A stretch of DNA of 64,000 bases from Micromonospora sp. WMMD812 (GTDB taxonomy: Bacteria; Actinomycetota; Actinomycetes; Mycobacteriales; Micromonosporaceae). The notes under the pieces are model-generated. The model made no database searches. It was given only the letters and a program-made list of their open reading frames with translations, and was not told where the DNA came from. The stretch lies in contig NZ_CP114904.1 of the NCBI RefSeq assembly GCF_027497215.1, positions 5,413,001 through 5,477,000 on the forward strand, read 5' to 3'. This document shows positions 1 through 7,736 of this stretch, one piece after another; position 1 is the stretch's first letter; the number at the start of each line of letters is the position of its first letter. Made by a program: the position numbers and the translations under genes.

Positions 1-101
1 AGATCACCCAGGAGTTGAAGGACTACGCGGCGCGCGGCATGCGCGACAAGTCGGAGGAGTTCGTCGCCGGCGGCGGCCGGGTGTACCTACCGCTGGCCTG
101 A
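1..101 (+). CDS. thiC: Phosphomethylpyrimidine synthase ThiC, C-terminal end (partial)
   Basis: Only the last 32 codons are in the window, read from base 3 to the TGA at 99-101. The peptide ends with a GMRDKSEEFVAGG stretch followed by RVYLPLA, which resembles the end of ThiC (xxMxxKSxEFxxxGxRVYLP). ThiC is a radical-SAM enzyme that makes the HMP pyrimidine moiety of thiamine from aminoimidazole ribotide. The catalytic [4Fe-4S] cysteines precede this tail and are outside the window, so the call rests on the terminal motif alone. A strong hairpin follows directly, so this gene ends its transcription unit here. Confidence 0.72.
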   Translation, partial: ITQELKDYAARGMRDKSEEFVAGGGRVYLPLA

Positions 102-108
102 GCCGAGC

Positions 109-135
109 GGGGTGTCCGGCAACGCCGGACACCCC
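109..135 (+). terminator. Hairpin terminator after thiC
   Basis: Perfect 12-bp inverted repeat (GGGGTGTCCGGC, loop AAC, GCCGGACACCCC) starting 8 nt after the thiC stop. There is no T-run, as is common for terminators in high-GC actinomycetes. It lies between the end of thiC and the end of the convergent minus-strand gene, so it can separate both transcripts. Confidence 0.75.
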
Positions 136-263
136 GGACTCGGCTGGTTTCAGAGGACGTTTGATCGGTGACGCCCGGGCGACCCGACACGCCGCGACAC
201 GAATTAGCCGAACCGTCAACGATCACGCCGGCTCCCCGGCGGCCCACGCCCGGCCCCGCCGGC

Positions 264-3257
264 TCAGTCGCGGTGGTGGCGGCCCGTCGAGCGTAGTGAC
301 CGGCGGCCGCTCTCCTGCTCGGGCTCGTTGTCCGTCACCGGCTTGCCCAACCCGGCGACCCAGTCCACGTACTCCTCGTCCTGCGCCGCCAGCGGCTCCG
401 GCTCGGCGGGCTCGTCCTCCGCGTCGCGGGACCGGTTGCGCCGGAACAGCCCGAGCCGCCCCCGGCCCCGCCCGCCGGACTGCTCGGTGCCCGGCTCGCC
501 GGTGGACGTGTCGGCCGTCCCGGTCGATCCCTCCGTCACGGCCGTCGTGTCGGCCGCTTCCGACCCGGCCGACGGCGCGTCCGGCGCGGTGTGTCGCGGC
601 CCTGTGGATGTCGGCCCGGCCCGCCGCGCGGTGGCGAGCGCCTCCCAGCTGGCCGCCCTGTTGAGATCGGGCAGCGGCGCCCGGTGCCGTGCCCGGGGCG
701 TGGACTCCGACGTCTCCTCCGGCTCCGATCGGGCCGGGTCGGGGCCCACTGGCGCGGACCGCGGCGGGACCGGCCAGGCCGGGGCGACCGACCGGGCCGG
801 CCGGACTCCGCCCTGGGGTTCGGTCCCCGCGTGGGTGCCGCTGGTCGGCTCGTCGGCCGGCCGGAGGAGCCTGGGTTCCGCGCCGTCGGCGGGGTGCGTT
901 CCGGCGGTCGGCCAGGCCGCACCCTCCGACTCGGAATCGGTGTGGGTGGCCTGGGCGGGCTCGTCGACCGGCCGCCCGACGCGCTGCCGGACCGGCTTCC
1001 CCACCGCGTTGGCGCTGGACGCCGCACCGGTGCTCGACGTGGTGCCGCTGCGTGATTCGGGGCCGCTGCTCGACGCGGTGTCGCTGTCCGTTGCGGCGTC
1101 GCTGCCGCGGGTGCTCGGTGTGGCCTTGGCGCTCGCTGTGGGGCGAGACGCCGGAGTCGATGTGCCGGTCTGGTTGTCGCCGGAGGGCGGTCCACCGGCT
1201 GTCGACGAGGCGCCGGCCGGACCGGCGCCTGCGGCCTCGGCCGGCGCCGTAGCGGAGCTGGCGCCGGTGACGCTGCCACCGGTGGTGTCCGTGGTGTCGC
1301 CGGGCGCGGCGGCCGACTTCGGTGTCGACTTCGACTTGCGGGTCCGCCGTGGCTTCGGCGCCGCGGCCGCCGTTGCCGGTACGCCCCCGCCCCTGCGGTT
1401 CGCCGGCTGGTCGTCGCCAGAACCGGCGGTGGGCTGAGCGGCGGTGGGCTCGTCGCCGGTGGCCTGCTTGGCCGAGGCCCGGGTAGCGGCGGTCCGTCCG
1501 GTCGCGGGCCGCTTGGTAGCGCCACGATCGGTGGCCGCCACGTCGGTCGCGCCCGGCTTGGCCACGCCCTGGTCGGTCGCGGCCTGGCCGGTGGGGACCC
1601 GGTCGGTGGGGGCCCGGTCGGTGGCCGCCCGTGCGGCGGCGGAACGGGCCGGTGCGGCGTCGGCGGCGCTGCCAGGCCGTGTTCGCGGTCGTGCGGTGCC
1701 GCCGATGGTGTCCGACCCGGTGCCGGCGTCGGTCGCCGAGCCATCTCGCCCCGCACCGTCCTCCGGCCGGGCGCTGTGGGGCTTCGAGCGGTATGCCTCA
1801 GAGGCATAAATATGACCCTGAGGCATACCGCTCGCAGGGATACCGGCGGCGGTCCGCTCCGCGTCGGCTGCGGCGTCGGGACCGCTGGACGGGGCGGCGG
1901 AGCCGGGCCTGGAGACGGCGCCGTCGGCCGGCGCGGGCGCGTTGGCCGACGCGGGGTCGGCGGCCGTGGTGTGCGCCGTGCTGTGGGCCCCCGCGCCTTG
2001 GGACCCCGTGCTGTGGGACCCCGTGCCGGGGGCGCGCTGGATCGGCCGGCCCAGCGTGGATTCGACGGTCAGCGGTGTAGTGCTCTCCGGCGGGCCCGAC
2101 GCCGTGCTTCCGGTCGGGCCCGACGTTGTGCCGCTCGCCGGCCAGTCCCAGTGCGCCGGGGCGGTGCGCGAGGTCGGGTCGCCGCCGGTGGGGCCGGCGT
2201 GGGTCGTGCGGGTCGTACCGCCGGATCGGGCGGTGAGGTCCGCTCCGGCGGGCTGCGCCTCGTCGTCGGTGCGCTCCTGGGCGGTGCGGTCGTCGGCGGT
2301 GGGATGGCCGGTCGCCGGGGTTCCGCTGGTCGGCAGTGCCGGGCCGGCGGGCAGTGGGCGAAGGATGTCGCTCGGCTCGATGGCGTGCGCGCCGGCGGTG
2401 CGCGTCCGGGACGGCCAGCGCAGCAGGGCGGCGGCGGACGCGCCGAGCACGCCGGCGGCGACCGAGATCAGCGCGGCGTAGTACGGCGTGGTCTGGTAGC
2501 GGTTGACCACGTCGCCGGGGCCGGCGGTGAGGTACGCGAACGCCACCAGCACCGGACCGGCCACCCCGGTCGCCCCGCTGATCAGCGGGACGTGGCCGCG
2601 CCAGCGGGCCAGACCGGCGGTCGCCGCGCCGGCCAGCAGCGCGACGGTGGGCAGCAGGAGCAGCGACAGCCGCTGCGTCGCGTCCGCGGCCAGCCAGGAC
2701 GGCTCCAGCACGCCGAGCCGGACCGCGCGCAGCGGCCCGGTCGCCCCCAGCGACGGCAGCGCGGAGACCAGCGCGAGCAGCCAGATCGCGCCGGCCACCG
2801 CCGCGGCGTTCCAGCCCAGCGGCGGATTGAGCAGGACGGCGATCGCCGCCCCGGCGCCGACGAGCGCCCCGAGCACGGCACAGATGCCGACCGCGAAGAC
2901 CGGGTCGACGGAGACCAGCTCCGCCGCTCGGGCGGGCTGCATGCAGAGCGGCGCGACGGCGGTGGCGCCCAGCGCCGCGGCGGCGCCGACCGCCAGGTGC
3001 CGGCCGGTGGTGGCCGGCAGCGCGTCGCGTCGGTCGGCGAGGCGCCCGGTGAGCACCGCACCGGCCACGGCCGCGTTCGCCGCGAACCAACCCACCCAGA
3101 CCAGCTGGGCCGGCCACTGGTTGACGGTCGCGCCGGTGAAGGCGCCGGTGAGCCGGACGATGCCGAAGCCGTACGCGATGCCCAGCTGACCGGCCCCGGC
3201 CAGCACGCTCACACCGAGCGCCGTGAGCAGCAGTCTGCCCCAGGTCCGAAAGGCCAT
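264..3257 (-). CDS. Polytopic membrane protein with long low-complexity cytoplasmic tail, function unknown
   Basis: This encodes a protein of 997 residues. About 300 N-terminal residues hold roughly eight hydrophobic segments. The remaining ~650 residues are rich in Ala, Thr, Ser, Pro and Gly with degenerate repeats, and a charged end follows (FRRNRSRDAEDEP, EYVDWVAGLGKPV). No enzymatic motif was recognised. The ATG at 3257 is chosen over the GTG at 3284 because a -10-like TAACGT (3265-3270 on this strand) ends 7 nt before it, fitting leaderless transcription. A 50-bp AT-rich palindrome lies in frame inside the tail (1785-1834). The gene follows the cupin/LLM/ABC genes after a 76-bp gap. Membrane topology suggests a surface or division-related role, but nothing proves it. 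Confidence 0.7.
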   Translation of the reverse strand: MAFRTWGRLLLTALGVSVLAGAGQLGIAYGFGIVRLTGAFTGATVNQWPAQLVWVGWFAANAAVAGAVLTGRLADRRDALPATTGRHLAVGAAAALGATAVAPLCMQPARAAELVSVDPVFAVGICAVLGALVGAGAAIAVLLNPPLGWNAAAVAGAIWLLALVSALPSLGATGPLRAVRLGVLEPSWLAADATQRLSLLLLPTVALLAGAATAGLARWRGHVPLISGATGVAGPVLVAFAYLTAGPGDVVNRYQTTPYYAALISVAAGVLGASAAALLRWPSRTRTAGAHAIEPSDILRPLPAGPALPTSGTPATGHPTADDRTAQERTDDEAQPAGADLTARSGGTTRTTHAGPTGGDPTSRTAPAHWDWPASGTTSGPTGSTASGPPESTTPLTVESTLGRPIQRAPGTGSHSTGSQGAGAHSTAHTTAADPASANAPAPADGAVSRPGSAAPSSGPDAAADAERTAAGIPASGMPQGHIYASEAYRSKPHSARPEDGAGRDGSATDAGTGSDTIGGTARPRTRPGSAADAAPARSAAARAATDRAPTDRVPTGQAATDQGVAKPGATDVAATDRGATKRPATGRTAATRASAKQATGDEPTAAQPTAGSGDDQPANRRGGGVPATAAAAPKPRRTRKSKSTPKSAAAPGDTTDTTGGSVTGASSATAPAEAAGAGPAGASSTAGGPPSGDNQTGTSTPASRPTASAKATPSTRGSDAATDSDTASSSGPESRSGTTSSTGAASSANAVGKPVRQRVGRPVDEPAQATHTDSESEGAAWPTAGTHPADGAEPRLLRPADEPTSGTHAGTEPQGGVRPARSVAPAWPVPPRSAPVGPDPARSEPEETSESTPRARHRAPLPDLNRAASWEALATARRAGPTSTGPRHTAPDAPSAGSEAADTTAVTEGSTGTADTSTGEPGTEQSGGRGRGRLGLFRRNRSRDAEDEPAEPEPLAAQDEEYVDWVAGLGKPVTDNEPEQESGRRSLRSTGRHHRD
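1785..1834. repeat. AT-rich palindromic element, copy 1 (inside a gene)
   Basis: Two perfect 17-bp arms (CGAGCGGTATGCCTCAG and its complement) flank a 16-nt loop AGGCATAAATATGACC. The reading frame of the surrounding membrane-protein gene stays open through it, encoding MPQGHIYASEA-like residues. The A+T-rich core is unlike the flanking 75-80% G+C DNA. The core and inner arms (TATGCCTC, CATAAATATGAC, GAGGCATA) recur at 45060-45097, so this is a dispersed element and not a chance hairpin. Confidence 0.8.
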
Positions 3258-3333
3258 GTCCGGCACGTTACGCACCGGGTACACCGGATCGCCACCGGCG
3301 CGCCGCGCGGCACGCCGGCCCTGACCGGCCGGT

Positions 3334-3651
3334 CTACTTGAGTTCGACCAGCCGGGCGAGGTATGTCGTATCCCCGACGTTGGTCAGCATGTGCACCGCG
3401 CCCGAGTCCCGGTAGACCACCCCACCGGTCGGTTCGTCCGCGTCGATCCGCGTACCGTCGATCGTCTGCACCACGTTCTTCGCGCCCTGGATCGCCACCA
3501 CCAGGTACGGGTGGTCGTGTCGGTGCAGGGGTTGCCGCTCGCCCGGCTCCAGCCGGATGTGCCAGACCCGGACCCGGTCGTTCTCGTACACGATCTCCTG
3601 GCCCACCGGCCCGAGTTCGAGTCCGTCGGTCACGTCCGTCACGTCGGTCAT
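3334..3651 (-). CDS. Small single-domain cupin protein
   Basis: A protein of 105 residues, the length of a single cupin barrel. The first cupin motif is visible as PGERQPLHRHDHPYL (around residues 36-50), with two metal-ligand-type histidines. The second half ends in SGAVHMLTNVG, giving the third histidine. The ATG overlaps the stop of the LLM oxidoreductase gene by 4 bp (ATGA), so the two are translationally coupled and probably act on the same substrate. Cupins of this size can be dioxygenases, isomerases or binding proteins. The sequence does not decide which. Confidence 0.8.
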   Translation of the reverse strand: MTDVTDVTDGLELGPVGQEIVYENDRVRVWHIRLEPGERQPLHRHDHPYLVVAIQGAKNVVQTIDGTRIDADEPTGGVVYRDSGAVHMLTNVGDTTYLARLVELK

Positions 3652-4604
3652 CGGTCTCCGTCCAACTGCGGGAGCACGTCGCTCGCGATCAGCTCCAGGT
3701 GGTCGAGGTCGGCGAGGTCGGTCAGGCGCAGGTGCACCCGGGTGGCGCCGATCGCGGCGAACTCACCGATCCGCTCGACCAGCTGGGCGGGCGAGCCAAC
3801 CACCGGGTCCTCCGGCGGCAGCGCGCTGGCCACGTGCAGCGGCGCGGCTCGCCGCTGGGCCTCGGCGTCGGTCCGGCCGATCGCCACCACGATCCCGGCG
3901 GAGAGCATCAGCGGCCCGCGCCCGGACTCGGCGCGACCGGCCCGGTCGCAGGCCTCGCGCACCCGCTCGTACGCCCCGGCGGTCTCCTCGACGGACTTGA
4001 ACGGCATGTTGAACTCGTCGGCGTAGCGGGCGGCCAGCTCGGGCGTCCGCTTGGGACCGCGGCCGCCCACGATGATCGGCGGACCGGGCACCTGCACCGG
4101 CTTGGGCAGCGCCGGGGCGTCCACCAGCCGGTAGTGGTCGCCGGTGAAGCTGTAGGACCCGCCCGACGGGGTCCGCCACAGCCCGGTGATCACCTCGAGC
4201 TGTTCGGCCAGCCGGTCGAAGCGCTCGCCGACGCCGGGGAACGGGATGCCGTAGGAGACGTGCTCCCGCTCGTACCAGCCGGCGCCGATGCCCAGCTCGA
4301 CCCGGCCGCCACTCATCTGGTCGACCTGGGCCACCATCACCGCCAGCGGGCCGGGTAGCCGGAAGGTGGCCGAGGTGACCAGCGTGCCGAGCCGGATGCG
4401 GGTGGTCTCGCGGGCCAGGGCGGCCAGCGTCAGCCAGGCGTCGGTCGGCCCGGGCAGGCCCGGGTCGGCGCCCATCGACTGGTAGTGGTCGGCGCGGAGG
4501 AAGCCCTCGAAGCCGGTCGCCTCGACGAGTTGGGCGAAGCGGAGTTGGTCGTCGTAGCTGGCGCCCCGGTGCGGCTCGGTGAAGACCGACACCCGCATGC
4601 TCAT
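3648..4604 (-). CDS. LLM-class F420-dependent oxidoreductase
   Basis: A protein of 318 residues with the luciferase-like TIM-barrel pattern: ADHYQ near residue 38-42, RIRLGTLVTSATFRLPG, then MSGGRVELGIGAGWYEREH. These are hallmarks of actinobacterial F420-dependent LLM enzymes. The coenzyme is probably F420, with FMN as the alternative. The gene sits between the ABC ATPase (4-bp overlap upstream) and the cupin (4-bp overlap downstream). Binding protein and permease genes of the same transporter type are divergent just upstream, so the enzyme may process the imported compound, which is unknown. A second in-frame ATG lies two codons downstream. Confidence 0.9.
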   Translation of the reverse strand: MSMRVSVFTEPHRGASYDDQLRFAQLVEATGFEGFLRADHYQSMGADPGLPGPTDAWLTLAALARETTRIRLGTLVTSATFRLPGPLAVMVAQVDQMSGGRVELGIGAGWYEREHVSYGIPFPGVGERFDRLAEQLEVITGLWRTPSGGSYSFTGDHYRLVDAPALPKPVQVPGPPIIVGGRGPKRTPELAARYADEFNMPFKSVEETAGAYERVREACDRAGRAESGRGPLMLSAGIVVAIGRTDAEAQRRAAPLHVASALPPEDPVVGSPAQLVERIGEFAAIGATRVHLRLTDLADLDHLELIASDVLPQLDGDR

Positions 4605-5386
4605 CGTCCCTCCGCGCCGGCGCCCGCCGGCTGCTCGCGTTCCATCAGCAACTCGTGCAGGTCCGCGCTCACCCGCGCCACGTCGGCGAGGTGCGCGTTG
4701 CGGCCCAGGGTGCGGGGCCGGGGGATGTCCACCTCGACGACCTTGCGGATCCGGCCGGGGCGCGGACTGAGCACGACCACCCGGTCGGCGAGCAGCACGG
4801 CCTCGTCGATCGAGTGGGTGACGAAGACGACGGTGGCGCCGTTCTCCATGTGCACCCGCTGCAGTTCGCCGGAGAGTTCCTCGCGCGTGAGGGCGTCCAG
4901 CGCGGAGAACGGCTCGTCCATCAGCATCACCCGGGGCTCGCCGATCAGGGACCGGCAGAGCGAGACCCGCTGCTGCATGCCGCCGGAGAGCTCGTGCGGC
5001 AGGCGCTTCTCGAAGCCGGCGAGCCCGGCCAGGTCGAGCAGCTGGCGGGCGCGCTCGCGGTGCTTCGCCCGGCTCCAGCCGAAGATCTCCACCGGCAGCA
5101 GCACGTTGTCGAGCACCGTGCGCCAGGGCAGCAGCGCCGGACGCTGGAACAGCATCGCGATGTCCCGGCGGGGCTTGGCGACCGGCGTGCCGGCCACGGT
5201 GATCTCCCCGGCGGTCACCGGGAGCAGGCCGGCGACCAGCCGCAGCAGGGTCGACTTGCCGCAGCCGGAGCGGCCGAGGACCGCCACGAACTCGCCCTCG
5301 GCGACGTCGAGGTCGATGCCCCGCAAGGCCTCCACCCGGCCGGACCGGCCGTCGAAGGTACGGGACACACCGGACAGTCGGATCAT
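4601..5386 (-). CDS. ABC transporter ATP-binding protein (SsuB/TauB/ThiZ type)
   Basis: A protein of 261 residues from the ATG at 5386, which has GGAGG 10 nt upstream; a GTG at 5428 is the alternative start. Walker A is GRSGCGKST (38-46), the signature LSGGMQQ (133-139), Walker B VMLMDEP (153-159), and the switch histidine is His191. This is the nitrate/sulfonate/taurine/HMP-precursor ATPase family. The partner binding protein and permease are divergently transcribed from 5655. The gene overlaps the LLM oxidoreductase by 4 bp. Confidence 0.9.
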   Translation of the reverse strand: MIRLSGVSRTFDGRSGRVEALRGIDLDVAEGEFVAVLGRSGCGKSTLLRLVAGLLPVTAGEITVAGTPVAKPRRDIAMLFQRPALLPWRTVLDNVLLPVEIFGWSRAKHRERARQLLDLAGLAGFEKRLPHELSGGMQQRVSLCRSLIGEPRVMLMDEPFSALDALTREELSGELQRVHMENGATVVFVTHSIDEAVLLADRVVVLSPRPGRIRKVVEVDIPRPRTLGRNAHLADVARVSADLHELLMEREQPAGAGAEGR

Positions 5387-5654
5387 CTCCGGCGGGCCTC
5401 CACTGAGTGGACGGTCAGGATCGGACACAGGTTATCCGGCTCGTGCCCGTAACGCACTGTCCGGGGTGGACGCCGTTTTGTTTCCGTTCCGCAACTCGAT
5501 ACGCCTGGCGTCGCAAAGGTGGGGTTCTCGTACGCTGTGCCCGCGAAGAGTCCCCTCACGACGGTGGTGCCGGCCTGCCCCCTTCCGCCGGCGCCCCGCG
5601 ACAACCCCCTCCGGTGGGCCTGCCGCCCCCGGTCGGAAAGGACATGGTGCACTG
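5387..5654. promoter_or_regulatory. Divergent promoter region of the SsuA/B-type transporter
   Basis: This non-coding stretch separates the ATPase/LLM/cupin operon from the binding protein/permease operon, so both halves of one transporter are probably controlled from here. No clear -35/-10 pair, operator palindrome or thi-box (TPP riboswitch) could be recognised. The binding-protein gene has a GGAAAGGA ribosome binding site at about 5636-5643. Confidence 0.45.
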
Positions 5655-6686
5655 ATGAGAAGGCTGACCCGTACGGTCGCCGCGGCCGCGCTGGCCACCG
5701 CCCTCGCTCTCGTCGCCGGCTGCAGCGGCGACTCGGACTCGTCCGACGACGCCGCGGGCGGGAACGGCGGGGCTCTGGAGAAGGTGACCTATCTCACCTC
5801 CTTCGGCAACTTCGGCCGTGACTCCTACGCCTGGGTGGCGAAGGACAAGGGCTTCTTCAAGGAGGCCGGCTTCGACGTCGAGATCAAGGCCGGTCAGGGC
5901 ACCGGCGGCGTGATCCAGACGATCGTCGGCGGCCAGGCCGACTTCGGCCCGATCGACCTGACCGGCGGTCTGCTCCAGCTCGGCAACGGCCAGGCCAAGG
6001 ACTTCATCGCGGTGGCCGCGATCCAGCAGCGCACCATGGCCGGCATCGCCACGGTCGAGGGCAAGAACATCGCCTCGCCGAAGGACCTGGAGGGCAAGAA
6101 GCTCGCGGACACCCCCGGGTCCGTGGTCCGCAACCTCTTCCCGACGTACGCCCGGATGGCCGGCGTGGACGCCAGCAAGGTGACCTGGGTCAACGGTGAG
6201 GCGCAGACCCTGATCGGCACGCTCGCCTCCGGGCAGGTGGACGGCATCGGGCAGTTCGTCGTCGGCCAGCCGACCATCGAGGCGGTGGCCAAGAAGAAGG
6301 CCGTCATGCTGCCGTACAGCAACGTGATGCAGGACCTCTACGGCAACGTGCTGATCACCTCGGCGAAGAACGCCAAGGAGAAGCCGGACATGGTCAAGAA
6401 GTTCACCGCCGCGCTGATGAAGGGCCTGGAGTACAGCCTGGCCAACCCGCAGGAGGCGGCGGAGATCCTGAAGAAGAACGTGGACGCCACCAACCCGGCC
6501 GCGGCCGCGGCCGAGCTGCAGCTGATGGCCGGCTACGTCCGGTCGAACAACTCCGGCACCCAGCTGGGCACGCTCGACAGCGGCCGGGTGGCCAAGAGCA
6601 TCGCCATCCTCCAGGGCGCCGGCGCCCTGAAGCAGAACGTCACCCCCGACCAGATCATCGACTTCAGCCTCGCGCCGAAGGCCTGA
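5655..6686 (+). CDS. ABC transporter substrate-binding lipoprotein (NMT1/SsuA/ThiY family)
   Basis: A protein of 343 residues. A signal peptide ends in the lipobox LVAGC (Cys23), so it is a membrane-anchored extracellular lipoprotein. The mature part has the NMT1/THI5-like pattern: FGNFGRDSYAWVAKDKGFFKEAGFDVEIK, then a GTGGVIQTIVGGQADFG loop and a GEAQTLIGTLASGQVDG segment. Family ligands include alkanesulfonates, nitrate, taurine and aminopyrimidine thiamine precursors. The nearby ThiC-like gene makes a pyrimidine ligand conceivable, but no residue here settles it. The permease follows 96 bp downstream. Confidence 0.88.
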   Translation: MRRLTRTVAAAALATALALVAGCSGDSDSSDDAAGGNGGALEKVTYLTSFGNFGRDSYAWVAKDKGFFKEAGFDVEIKAGQGTGGVIQTIVGGQADFGPIDLTGGLLQLGNGQAKDFIAVAAIQQRTMAGIATVEGKNIASPKDLEGKKLADTPGSVVRNLFPTYARMAGVDASKVTWVNGEAQTLIGTLASGQVDGIGQFVVGQPTIEAVAKKKAVMLPYSNVMQDLYGNVLITSAKNAKEKPDMVKKFTAALMKGLEYSLANPQEAAEILKKNVDATNPAAAAAELQLMAGYVRSNNSGTQLGTLDSGRVAKSIAILQGAGALKQNVTPDQIIDFSLAPKA

Positions 6687-6782
6687 TCGCCGCGGTCACC
6701 CGGGGTGCGTTCCGTTCGAGCGAGGCGGGGCGCACCCCGGCTCCGTGCCGGCCACCGGGCCGGCGGATCCGAAGGAGAAACC

Positions 6783-7637
6783 ATGACCGAGGTCCGGTCG
6801 GCGGAGCCGGCGACCGAATCCACCCCGCCGGGCGCCGGACCCGCGCGCGGCGTACGCCGGCTGGCCGGGGTGCGGGCCGGTACGGGCGCGGCCCTGCTGC
6901 CCACGGTCGGCCTGTTGGTCGCCCTCGCGGTGTGGTGGCTGGTCGCCCGGCTGGAACTGGTGCACCCGGCGGCGTTGCCACCACCGGCGGACGTGCTGAC
7001 CGCGTTCGCCGACAAGCCGGCCCGGATGCTGGAGCACACCGGCGACACGACCCTGGAGATCCTGATCGGGTTCGCGCTCTCCGCGGCGGCGGGAATCCTG
7101 ATCGGACTGTCGCTGGCGTCGTCCCGGACGGTGGAGCGGATGTTCACCCCGCTGCTCGTCGCGGTGAACGCGGTACCCAAGATCACGTTGGGTCCGCTGC
7201 TGGTAGTCGCGCTCGGCTGGGGTCAGCGGCCGATCCTCACCATGGTCTTCCTGCTCTGCTTCTTCCCGATCGTGCTCTCCACCGCGACCGGGCTCACCAC
7301 CACGCCGGCCGACCTCGCCGAGCTGGTCCGCTCCTGGAACGCGTCCCGCTGGCAGGCGTTCCGGAAGGTGCGCTTCCCGGCCGCGCTGCCGCAGATCTTC
7401 GTGGGTCTCAAGGTCGCCATGCCGCTTGCCGCGATCGGTGCGGTGATCGGCGAGTTCCAGGCCGGCGAGGGCGGCCTCGGCTACGTCATCCAGCAGTACG
7501 CGGGCGTCGGCGACACCGCCACCGCGTGGGCGGCGATCATGCTGGTCGCGCTGGTCAGCATCCTGCTCTACACCGCCCTGGTGCTGCTCGAACGGCTGGC
7601 CCTGCCCTGGGTCCGCGAAACCACCAGCAGCCGCTGA
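6783..7637 (+). CDS. ABC transporter permease (SsuC/TauC/ThiX type)
   Basis: A protein of 284 residues. The ATG at 6783 follows AAGGAGAAACC. After a Pro/Ala-rich leader there are about six membrane helices. The BPD-type EAA loop is visible around RSWNASRWQAFRKVRFPAALPQIFVGLK, where the ATPase docks. It works with the binding protein 96 bp upstream and the divergently encoded ATPase at 4601-5386. The gene ends 7 bp before a long inverted repeat that separates it from a convergent gene. Confidence 0.88.
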   Translation: MTEVRSAEPATESTPPGAGPARGVRRLAGVRAGTGAALLPTVGLLVALAVWWLVARLELVHPAALPPPADVLTAFADKPARMLEHTGDTTLEILIGFALSAAAGILIGLSLASSRTVERMFTPLLVAVNAVPKITLGPLLVVALGWGQRPILTMVFLLCFFPIVLSTATGLTTTPADLAELVRSWNASRWQAFRKVRFPAALPQIFVGLKVAMPLAAIGAVIGEFQAGEGGLGYVIQQYAGVGDTATAWAAIMLVALVSILLYTALVLLERLALPWVRETTSSR

Positions 7638-7736
7638 CCCCGACCCCCGCGATCTTGCAGTTTCCGCCCCGGCTAACCGGGCATCCCCGGCATCTCGGGG
7701 CACAAACTGCAAGATCGCGGGGTTGAGGGGGGTCAG
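7634..7736. repeat. Long inverted repeat between convergent genes (GATCTTGCAGTTT type)
   Basis: Two perfect 19-bp arms (7645-7663, containing GATCTTGCAGTTT, and 7704-7722) enclose a 40-nt loop with a smaller CCCCGG/GGGG stem. Outer bases CTGACC and GGTCAG extend the pairing. It fills the gap between the permease stop and the stop of the convergent binding-protein gene. It can act as a bidirectional terminator. Similar elements lie at 51404-51464 and 63559-63619. Confidence 0.75.

Noticed and set aside
5430..5654. TPP riboswitch upstream of the NMT1-type binding protein
   Set aside because: No CTGAGA thi-box or matching helices seen, despite the nearby ThiC-like gene.
4485..5654. Long upstream extension of the binding-protein frame
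   Set aside because: The lipoprotein signal peptide begins at 5655. The extension lies opposite the ABC ATPase gene and has antisense-like composition.
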